Source: Zhongshania aliphaticivorans
GTDB lineage: Bacteria > Pseudomonadota > Gammaproteobacteria > Pseudomonadales > Spongiibacteraceae
Assembly: GCF_902705855.1 (NCBI RefSeq)
Contig: NZ_CACSIJ010000001.1
Coordinates: forward strand, 375,657 to 439,656
Length of the DNA stretch: 64,000 nt
Direction of reading: 5' to 3'
Below are positions 57,517 to 64,000 of this stretch, in pieces. Under the pieces are notes generated by a model, which was given only the letters and a program-made list of their open reading frames with translations, did no database searches and had not been told where the DNA came from. Position numbers and translations under genes: made by a program. Numbering within the stretch: the stretch's first letter is position 1; each line of letters begins with the position of its first letter.

Positions 57517-57671
57517 CGCCTACATTAATATTCGGGGGCCATTCTGAAACAGAGTACGCAGGTGGAGCCATGCCGATAGACAACAAAAAAAATGACATTT
57601 GGTTACACCGCAGCGATGAAGTCACCAGCCTATTCGATGAATAGCAACTTGCATGCAACAAAGTACAGACG

Positions 57672-57694
57672 AAAAAAAGGGGCTTTCCGCCCCG
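57672..57694 (-). terminator. Terminator after dsbC
   Basis: GGGGC/GCCCC stem with a 5-base loop followed on the minus strand by seven T. It lies 37 bases after the dsbC stop. Confidence 0.9.
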
Positions 57695-57730
57695 TCGTCA
57701 CAACTTGCTTTCACCCTAGCAGCCGCAAAT

Positions 57731-58483
57731 TTAGTTCAGCACCATAACCCCTAGCTGGGCTGCGGTCTTAAAACCCGGAATCATGCTGCCATCTTCCAAA
57801 ACAATGGCCGGCGTCCCGGTCACCCCCATTTGCGCGCCCAATTGGTATTCGGCAGCGATTGGGTTCGTGCACTTTTTAGGCTCTACTGTTGATCCGCCCT
57901 TTAAAGAATTCATTGCCGCTTTAGGATCATCTGCGCACCAAGCCGACACCATTTTATCGTAAGTTGGCGTGCCCAAGCCGGCGCGAGGATAACCTAAATA
58001 GCGTACTTCGATACCCATCGCATTTAGCTGAGGAACCTCTTCGTGCAGCTTGCGGCAATAACCACAATCAACATCTGTAAAGACATAAATGGCGCCCTTG
58101 GTTTCACCTTTGGGGCTGAAAATAATCATATCTTCACGCTTAATATCCGCAAGTAGCTCTTTACGCACCGGCTTGAGCTTTTTCTCAGCAACGCTTTCAA
58201 TACCCGCCGCACTGATCTCAAACATATCACCGGCGATAAAGTAACGGCCATCGGCACTGGCGTACACGGTCGGGCCATTTTGCATGGTGACCAAATACAA
58301 ACCCGCCACGCCGCTTGGCTCAATTTGGGTAATAACGATATCAGGCCGTGTCGCCTTAAAAGCCCCACGAATTGCACTATCCGCTGCTTTATCAACAACA
58401 AGCGATGCCATTACTTGGCCGGATGGAAGCAACACAGCGCTAAAGGCCAATATTACGAGCGCCCGACGCAATACAACTCTCAT
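57731..58483 (-). CDS. dsbC: thiol:disulfide interchange protein DsbC
   Basis: A 250-residue periplasmic disulfide isomerase from the ATG at 58483, which gives a compact signal peptide (MRVVLRRALVILAFSAVLLPSGQVMA); a longer frame to 58534 lacks a ribosome site. After the N-terminal dimerisation domain and linker helix, the thioredoxin fold carries CGYC at 140-143 and cis-proline in GVTGTPAIVLEDG. The second cysteine pair (SAWCAD and PKKCTN) is also kept. It reshuffles wrong disulfides and is kept reduced by DsbD. Confidence 0.95.
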   Translation of the reverse strand: MRVVLRRALVILAFSAVLLPSGQVMASLVVDKAADSAIRGAFKATRPDIVITQIEPSGVAGLYLVTMQNGPTVYASADGRYFIAGDMFEISAAGIESVAEKKLKPVRKELLADIKREDMIIFSPKGETKGAIYVFTDVDCGYCRKLHEEVPQLNAMGIEVRYLGYPRAGLGTPTYDKMVSAWCADDPKAAMNSLKGGSTVEPKKCTNPIAAEYQLGAQMGVTGTPAIVLEDGSMIPGFKTAAQLGVMVLN

Positions 58484-58808
58484 GTAATTATTCAAACAAC
58501 TTCTCCAAATTCCGCTAACAACATCGATCATCATAGGAGTGATTTTGTCACAACAAGTTTCATCGACTCCAGCCTTCTTCGCAATTTATAAACACAAGCA
58601 AGACCATCATATAAACACTGTCACAACCAATCACCAAGCATGCAATGAAAATTCCCGCATAGCCCTCGCTTTTTACGGCAAAACTTTAACGATAAGCAAG
58701 TAGTTATCCAACGCAACATGTTTTAACACTCACTATCTACCTATGCTTTTACCAGCACACAAACAAAAAAGGCAGCCAATGGCTGCCTTTTTAAACACAT
58801 CAAAAAAA
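58484..58808. other. Intergenic region between dsbC and rplS
   Basis: 325 bases with the rplS terminator at its far end; the rest contains the dsbC promoter area without a clear element and no gene. Confidence 0.5.
58765..58792 (-). terminator. Rho-independent terminator after rplS
   Basis: GGCAGCC/GGCTGCC stem with a 2-4 base loop between A- and T-runs; TTTTTT follows on the minus strand. It ends the rpsP-rimM-trmD-rplS operon. Confidence 0.93.
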
Positions 58809-59171
58809 TTAAGCTTTAATGCCCAATTTTTCTTTGATACGTGCCGCACGACCACTCAGTTCGCGCAAATAGTAAAGTTTAGCTTGGCGCACATCGCCGC
58901 GACGCTTAACTTGAATGCTATCGATCAGCGGGCTGTAGGTTTGGAAAGTACGCTCTACACCTACGCCGTGAGAAATTTTACGTACGGTAAAGGCAGAGTT
59001 CAGGGCACGGTTACGAATGCCAATTACAACACCTTCAAAAGCCTGAAGACGCTCACGAGCACCTTCTTTAACTTTTACCTGAACGACAACGGTGTCACCG
59101 GGGCTGAATTCCGGCAGCTCTTTGGTGGCCTGCTCTGCTTCCAGTTCGGCAATAATTTTGTTGGTGCTCAT
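58809..59171 (-). CDS. rplS: 50S ribosomal protein L19
   Basis: A 120-residue L19: [53 protein letters not shown] and the basic [29 protein letters not shown] are diagnostic. It lies at the 30S-50S interface. Last gene of its operon. Confidence 0.98.
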   Translation of the reverse strand: MSTNKIIAELEAEQATKELPEFSPGDTVVVQVKVKEGARERLQAFEGVVIGIRNRALNSAFTVRKISHGVGVERTFQTYSPLIDSIQVKRRGDVRQAKLYYLRELSGRAARIKEKLGIKA

Positions 59172-59219
59172 GGCATGCTCCTAAATTCGAAAGTTTATAG
59201 CTTCACAGCTAGATGTCAG

Positions 59220-59960
59220 TTAATCGTTATGCTCGCGGATAAATTCCGCCAACAATGTATTTTGTTCGTCGCTCAGTTCTACTTTTTGCAGTAAATCTCT
59301 GCGTCGCAACCAAGTTCGGCCTAACGACTGCTTAAGTCGCCAACGCCGTATCGCTTCGTGATTACCACTTAACAACACGTCTGGCACCGTTCTACCTCGG
59401 TAATGCTCAGGCCGCGTGTAATGCGGGCAATCTAACAATCCTTCGGCAAATGAGTCTTGCTCTGCCGACAAATGATGCCCCAGCACCCCCGGTAATAAGC
59501 GACTTAATCCGTCAATCATCACCATAGCAGCCAACTCACCACCACTAAGCACGTAATCGCCTATCGACCATTCTTCGTCGACTTCAGCCTCGATTAGGCG
59601 CTCATCTACTCCTTCGTACCGCCCCGCCAACAACACTAGCGACGGCTTTTGTGCTAATTCTACCAAGCCCTCTTGGTCTAACGGCCGACCCTGCGGCGAC
59701 AAATAAATAACCGTCGCCCCGGGTGCCACCGACGCCTTCGCGGCATGAATCGCCTGCTCCAGCGGAGCTGTTTTCATCACCATGCCAGGGCCGCCGCCAT
59801 AAGGCCGGTCATCCACTGTTTGATGGCGATCTGTGGTGTAATCACGCGGATTACAACACTGTATATTCAGCAAACCATTTTGAACTGCGCGACCAGTTAC
59901 ACCATAGTCGCTAACTGCAGCGAACATCTCGGGAAACAGACTTACCACCGATATGTCCAA
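59220..59960 (-). CDS. trmD: tRNA (guanine-N1)-methyltransferase
   Basis: A 246-residue SPOUT methyltransferase with the trefoil knot around [26 protein letters not shown] and the [10 protein letters not shown] catalytic region. It methylates G37 of tRNAs and prevents frameshifting. Start is TTG at 59960 with AGGAGG nine bases upstream. Confidence 0.97.
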   Translation of the reverse strand: MDISVVSLFPEMFAAVSDYGVTGRAVQNGLLNIQCCNPRDYTTDRHQTVDDRPYGGGPGMVMKTAPLEQAIHAAKASVAPGATVIYLSPQGRPLDQEGLVELAQKPSLVLLAGRYEGVDERLIEAEVDEEWSIGDYVLSGGELAAMVMIDGLSRLLPGVLGHHLSAEQDSFAEGLLDCPHYTRPEHYRGRTVPDVLLSGNHEAIRRWRLKQSLGRTWLRRRDLLQKVELSDEQNTLLAEFIREHND

Positions 59961-59985
59961 AACGCTGCCTCCTTTGCCCTTTTAA

Positions 59986-60531
59986 CTAGAACTCAGGATC
60001 CCAGTCCACCAATATCACTCCAGTTTCCAGGTTGATATCTTTTATAAACTGCTCTGGCACATAAGGAATCAAACGTTCCTTATCATCCAAGCTGCCCTCG
60101 CACTGTCGCACAACGAGAACATCGTTTGCACCAGTTTCTAGGAGGTGACTCACCTCGCCAAGCAGAACCGGCTCAGCCGATGAGTACAGAGTTGCTACCT
60201 TTAAACCAGTCAGCTGATGCCAATAAAACTCATCGCTTTCTAATTTAGGTAACTGCGCCTCTGCGACAGATAGCTCTAAGCCGCAGTAGCCCGCCGCCAC
60301 ATCGCGATCATCAACACCTTTCAGGTGACCGACAATACCTTTGCCATGTGTTTGGCACTCATCAAACTCTGCGCGCTGCCACTTTCCAGACTTGCAAAAG
60401 TAAACATCGCTGTAATCAAAAAAATTACTAACGGGATCGGTAAAAGAATGTATCTTCACCCATCCCTTTACCCCGTACACCGCTGAAATCTTAGCGATTA
60501 CGACCCGATTTTCCGGGGTAAATGCCGTCAT
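59986..60531 (-). CDS. rimM: ribosome maturation factor RimM
   Basis: A 181-residue protein with the N-terminal beta barrel (KISAVYGVKGWVKIHSFTDP) and the PRC-barrel (EFYWHQLTGLKVATL, GANDVLVVRQ, ERLIPYVPEQFI). It helps mature the 3' domain of 16S rRNA. It starts on the base right after the rpsP stop. Confidence 0.96.
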   Translation of the reverse strand: MTAFTPENRVVIAKISAVYGVKGWVKIHSFTDPVSNFFDYSDVYFCKSGKWQRAEFDECQTHGKGIVGHLKGVDDRDVAAGYCGLELSVAEAQLPKLESDEFYWHQLTGLKVATLYSSAEPVLLGEVSHLLETGANDVLVVRQCEGSLDDKERLIPYVPEQFIKDINLETGVILVDWDPEF

Positions 60532-60783
60532 TTAAGCGGCAGCTGCTGCTGAGTCTTTAAGCAACTTTGCAACGCGATCAGACATTTGAGCGCCTTGAGC
60601 AACCCAATGATCAACGCGTGCGTTATCAACGCGTAAACGCTCTTCATTGCCACGAGCAACTGGGTTAAAAAAACCAACGCGCTCAATAAAACGACCATCA
60701 CGTGAAGTGCGGCTGTCAGTAACTGTCAGATGATAAAATGGGCGCTTTTTAGAGCCGCCACGTGCCAAACGAATAGTGACCAT
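60532..60783 (-). CDS. rpsP: 30S ribosomal protein S16
   Basis: An 83-residue S16 from the ATG at 60783: [41 protein letters not shown] is diagnostic. The reading frame also runs 7 codons upstream but those are not part of the family. First gene of the operon. Confidence 0.98.
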   Translation of the reverse strand: MVTIRLARGGSKKRPFYHLTVTDSRTSRDGRFIERVGFFNPVARGNEERLRVDNARVDHWVAQGAQMSDRVAKLLKDSAAAAA

Positions 60784-61090
60784 TCTTGTTTCATTTCCTA
60801 GCATTTGGGCAGGTTTTCACACCTGCTTATCGAAAAATTCGAAGCGATTATATGACCGAAGCCATAAAGGCGCGGAATTATAAGGGAAAACGATGATATA
60901 TGAAACACTTAGCGCAGTTTTTCTTTGCGCCTCGCTAGCGCCTATACAAGCCACGATTTACACAGCAAAGACAGCACCCTAGTGATCTATATATTTTATT
61001 TTAAATCAACAACCTATAGGATGCAGTTAATGCTAAAACTTCTATCTCGGCGACACACTTAACGCAGAGCCGGAACAGCCTTAAGAAGGA
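60784..61090. other. rpsP promoter region
   Basis: 307 bases between ffh and rpsP. Two TATAAT boxes read on the minus strand (plus coordinates 60877-60882 and 60847-60852), the first 17 bases from a weak TTTCAT. Beyond this I see nothing coding. Confidence 0.5.
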
Positions 61091-62464
61091 TCACATACCT
61101 GGAAAACGACCACCACCAGGCGGCATCATTCCACCCATACCGCGCATCATATTCGTCATACCGCCCTTCTGTCCCATCTTCTTCATCATCTTCGCCATTT
61201 GCTTATGCTGTTTTAGCAAGCGGTTCAAATCCTGAATATCGGTACCTGACCCCACGGTAATACGACGCTTACGCGAGCCATTTAGCAGATCCGGATTCCG
61301 GCGCTCCGCCGGCGTCATGGAATTAATGATGGCTTCCATGCGAGTGAACATTTTATTGTCCATTTGACTCTGAGCCATTTGCGCCATATTGCCCATGCCC
61401 GGCAATTTATCGAGTAAGCCTTTCATGCCGCCCATGTTCTGCATTTGCTGGAGCTGATCACGCAGATCTTCCAAGTCAAATTTCTTGCCCTTTTTAAGCT
61501 TTTTGGCCAGTTTTTCGGCCTTGTCCTTATCGAGCTTGGACTCCGCCTCATCGATAAGCGACAAAATATCGCCCATACCAAGAATACGTGAGGCAATCCG
61601 GTCTGGATAAAAAGGATCTAGCGCGTCGGTCTTTTCACCTACGCCAATAAATTTAATAGGTTTGCCTGTAATATGTCGCACCGACAATGCGGCACCACCG
61701 CGACTATCCGCGTCTGCCTTAGTCAATATCACGCCTGTTAATGGTAGCGCTTCACCAAAAGCCTTCGCGGTATTCGCGGCGTCTTGGCCGGTCATGGCAT
61801 CGACAACGAATAAGGTTTCTATCGGCTTGATCGCGGCATGAAGATCTTTAATCTCGGTCATCATATCGGTATCGATATGCAGGCGACCGGCGGTATCTAC
61901 AATAACGACGTCATAAAAACGCAGTTTAGCCTCGGCAATAGCGGCATTTGCGATATCTACCGGTTTTTGATCGATATTACTGGGAAAGAAGCCAGCACCG
62001 ATGTCGTTTGCCAAGGTTTCTAGCTGCTTGATCGCCGCCGGACGGTAAATATCCGCACTCACCACCAGCACTTTCTTTTTGTGTTTTTCTTGCAAAAATT
62101 TAGCTAGCTTGGCCACCGACGTGGTTTTACCTGCACCCTGCAAACCCGCCATCAACATGACCGCAGGGGGCTGGGTGGCTAAGTTCAAGGTCTCATTTTG
62201 ACTACCCATGATCCGCTCCAGCTCCTGCTGGACGATCTTGATAAACATCTGCCCCGGACTCAGGCTTTTACTGACCTCCTGCCCCACCGCACGCGCTTTT
62301 ACCGCGTCGACAAAATCTTTAACAACAGGCAGGGCAACGTCTGCTTCAAGCAGAGCCATACGCACGTCGCGCATAGCGTCGGCAATATTGTCTTCACTCA
62401 ACCGCGCCTGACCAGTGACATGGCGCAAGGTCTGCGATAGGCGTTCGGTTAAATTCTCAAACAT
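61091..62464 (-). CDS. ffh: signal recognition particle protein Ffh
   Basis: A 457-residue SRP54. The N domain is followed by the G domain with GLQGAGKTTSVAKL, DTAGRLHID, and TKADADSRGG, and a methionine-rich M domain ending in MMRGMGGMMPPGGGRFPGM that binds signal sequences and 4.5S RNA. Next to the rpsP operon, as usual. Confidence 0.98.
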   Translation of the reverse strand: MFENLTERLSQTLRHVTGQARLSEDNIADAMRDVRMALLEADVALPVVKDFVDAVKARAVGQEVSKSLSPGQMFIKIVQQELERIMGSQNETLNLATQPPAVMLMAGLQGAGKTTSVAKLAKFLQEKHKKKVLVVSADIYRPAAIKQLETLANDIGAGFFPSNIDQKPVDIANAAIAEAKLRFYDVVIVDTAGRLHIDTDMMTEIKDLHAAIKPIETLFVVDAMTGQDAANTAKAFGEALPLTGVILTKADADSRGGAALSVRHITGKPIKFIGVGEKTDALDPFYPDRIASRILGMGDILSLIDEAESKLDKDKAEKLAKKLKKGKKFDLEDLRDQLQQMQNMGGMKGLLDKLPGMGNMAQMAQSQMDNKMFTRMEAIINSMTPAERRNPDLLNGSRKRRITVGSGTDIQDLNRLLKQHKQMAKMMKKMGQKGGMTNMMRGMGGMMPPGGGRFPGM

Positions 62465-62666
62465 GCTTAAACTCTCTAAAATCTAAAGGTGATTATCTTG
62501 AAAGCACGGTTCAAGTCGACATACTGTCGTGAACCCGCTTACAATCTGGTCGCTGTGCAGCACTACATTACTATGCCAAACAAAAATTATGCCGCAGTAT
62601 AACCGAGTCATCAGGCAGACCCAACGCTCAGTACACACAATACGGATATAACGGCCACACTTACCG

Positions 62667-63464
62667 ATGAATTTATACAGCAGCATTGCCGCCATCATTT
62701 TTTATGCCATCGCCACGGGTATGCAATATCGTGCATTGAATCGCACTTTAAACCAGAGCAGCTTGATTATTGGCTTAGCTGCCGTCTTGTGCCACGCCCT
62801 GGCGGCTATCACGGCGATCCACACCGCCGACGGAATGGACCTTGGGGTCATTCAGGTGCTGTCGCTTATCACATGGCTAATCTGCCTTATTACAGTCAGC
62901 GCCAGCTTGCGCCGCCCCCTGCACAATTTACTTATTCCTTTATACCCGCTGGCCGCTATCAGCCTTATCGCAGAATTATTGATACCCGAACGCCAACAGC
63001 TATTACAACACCAACCACTTGGCGTGCTGTGTCATATATTGCTATCCATCCTCGCCTACAGCGTACTCACCATTGCCGCCACACAAGCAATGGTACTTGC
63101 CCTGCAAGACCGCATGTTACGTGACCACCACCTAAAAGGCCTGCCGAGCATTCTCCCCCCCCTGCAAACCATGGAAGCCATGCTCTTCGAATTAATCTGG
63201 GCGGGATTCATTCTATTAACGATGGCCATTGTTACCGGCGGCATCTATGTTGATGACATGCTGGCTCAGCACTTATTACATAAAACGGTGTTCTCGGTGC
63301 TGTCATGGATATTATTAGCCATTTTATTATGCGGCCGCATTGCTCTTGGCTGGCGCGGTAAAGTCGCCATTCGCTGGACACTGTGGGCGTTTGCCTGCCT
63401 ATTACTCGGTTATCTCGGCACCAAAATTGCGCTGTCTATCATCATTCATATCACCGCTATTTGA
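62667..63464 (+). CDS. cytochrome c assembly (CcsA/YpjD-like) membrane protein
   Basis: A 265-residue protein with about eight membrane helices, related to CcsA/CcmF-type haem handling proteins and YpjD of Escherichia coli. Histidines in the helix-boundary segments (VLCHALAA, LGVLCHILLSILAYSV) and the LLHKTVFSVLSWILL region are typical. It is divergent from ffh and followed by a CorB-like gene, the conserved order in gammaproteobacteria. The function of YpjD is not settled. Confidence 0.88.
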   Translation: MNLYSSIAAIIFYAIATGMQYRALNRTLNQSSLIIGLAAVLCHALAAITAIHTADGMDLGVIQVLSLITWLICLITVSASLRRPLHNLLIPLYPLAAISLIAELLIPERQQLLQHQPLGVLCHILLSILAYSVLTIAATQAMVLALQDRMLRDHHLKGLPSILPPLQTMEAMLFELIWAGFILLTMAIVTGGIYVDDMLAQHLLHKTVFSVLSWILLAILLCGRIALGWRGKVAIRWTLWAFACLLLGYLGTKIALSIIIHITAI

Positions 63465-63538
63465 TATTACGCTTGTCGCGCCTGCCTTTTTTGGTCAAGA
63501 TTGGCGCTTATTTTGGTAACTAGGGAGTTTTTGGCTTT

Positions 63539-64000
63539 TTGAACGAGGCACCGCTGGGTCTTCTATTTGGCATTTTAGCTGCATTAATCGTCCTGTCCGG
63601 TTTCTTTTCCGGCTCAGAAACTGGAATGATGTCTCTCAATCGATATCGCCTGCGCCACCGCGCCAAATCCGGCCATCGCGGCGCCAAACGCGCCTCAAAA
63701 CTACTGGAAGAGCCAGACAGCTTGATCAGCACCATCCTGATCGGCAACAATCTAGTCAATAATTTAGCCGCATCTATCGCAACCATTGTGGCGATTCGCC
63801 TGTATGGCGACAACGCCGTGGTGCCCGCGTCCATATTACTAACACTTGTTTTCCTGATCTTCGCTGAAATCATCCCAAAAACCATTGCCGCTTATAAATC
63901 TGAAACCGTAGCCTACGCCGTCAGTCATATTCTGCTCCCCCTAAAAAAGCTAATGTTTCCGATAATTTGGCTGGTCAGCCACGTTACTCAATTTGTGCTT
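63539..64000 (+). CDS. CorB/HlyC-CorC-family transporter-like protein, 5' part
   Basis: The frame runs from a TTG at 63539 (the only start after the in-frame TAG at 63521, with AGGGAG 11 bases upstream) to the edge of the window, 154 codons. It is the DUF21/CNNM membrane domain: GLLFGILAALIVLSGFFSGSETGMMSLNRYRLRH, then ISTILIGNNLVNNLAASIAT and FAEIIPKTIAAYKSE. CBS and CorC-type domains are expected beyond the window. Such proteins have been linked to magnesium or cobalt efflux. Confidence 0.9.
   Translation, partial: MNEAPLGLLFGILAALIVLSGFFSGSETGMMSLNRYRLRHRAKSGHRGAKRASKLLEEPDSLISTILIGNNLVNNLAASIATIVAIRLYGDNAVVPASILLTLVFLIFAEIIPKTIAAYKSETVAYAVSHILLPLKKLMFPIIWLVSHVTQFVL

Noticed and set aside
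57569-57643. 24-codon frame MPIDNKKND... upstream of the acyl-CoA operon
   Set aside because: Too short to support, no ribosome site and no known relatives.
63520-63885. 121-codon minus-strand frame
   Set aside because: Antisense to the CorB-like gene, whose plus-strand translation has a clear DUF21 domain.

Overview
The window reads as a contiguous chromosomal segment of a Gram-negative gammaproteobacterium. Supporting this are the divergent lptFG / pepA-holC-valS block, guaB-guaA divergent from xseA, prfB-lysS, the rpsP-rimM-trmD-rplS operon beside ffh, and slyX, gpt and dsbC. Moderate base composition and many beta-oxidation genes, AraC regulators of the arabinose-binding-like type and SCP2-type thiolase homologues suggest a marine, lipid-using lineage such as Spongiibacteraceae/Cellvibrionales; this placement is inference. 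I see no integrase, transposase, phage gene, rRNA or CRISPR array.

Layout. 0-3 kb: end of rlmC, a ferredoxin/reductase fusion, a gamma-glutamylcyclotransferase-like gene overlapping an EAL phosphodiesterase gene. 3-7 kb: a thiolase plus fadB-like multifunctional protein operon. 7-12 kb: a tautomerase-like protein, an AraC regulator, a protein with a repeated tail, an OmpR-type two-component system and a secreted hypothetical. 12-21 kb: RDD protein, lptG/lptF, pepA-holC-hypothetical-valS, a small cold-shock protein. 21-27 kb: a large PAS histidine kinase, a membrane-anchored cold-shock-domain protein, slyX, a Sui1-like factor, a VOC protein and a FleQ-like sigma-54 activator. 27-31 kb: gpt, tRNA-Arg(CCU), a second AraC regulator convergent with an SCP2-type thiolase homologue. 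31-36 kb: two small secreted proteins, a ComP-like sensor kinase with a PDZ-like region and its LuxR-type partner, a methyltransferase. 36-43 kb: guaA, guaB, xseA, a FadL-family outer-membrane channel. 43-51 kb: a Crp/Fnr-type regulator, lysS, prfB with its programmed frameshift, recJ, thrC, hom. 51-57.5 kb: a six-gene acyl-CoA catabolic operon. 57.5-64 kb: dsbC, rplS-trmD-rimM-rpsP, ffh, a CcsA/YpjD-like protein and the start of a CorB-like gene.

How parts connect. Two ATACC-N5-GTAT sites precede the FadL-like gene and a third precedes the acyl-CoA operon 16 kb away, which suggests that one repressor controls both uptake and degradation of a lipid-like substrate. The FleQ-like gene has two FleQ-box-like palindromes just upstream, although its protein lacks the LFRS motif used for c-di-GMP binding in Pseudomonas FleQ. 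The most unusual non-coding signal is a family of three intergenic stem-loops (43.7, 45.4 and 49.9 kb) whose arms are built from tandem degenerate heptamers; they lie around lysS, prfB, thrC and hom. Most other genes are ordinary housekeeping.
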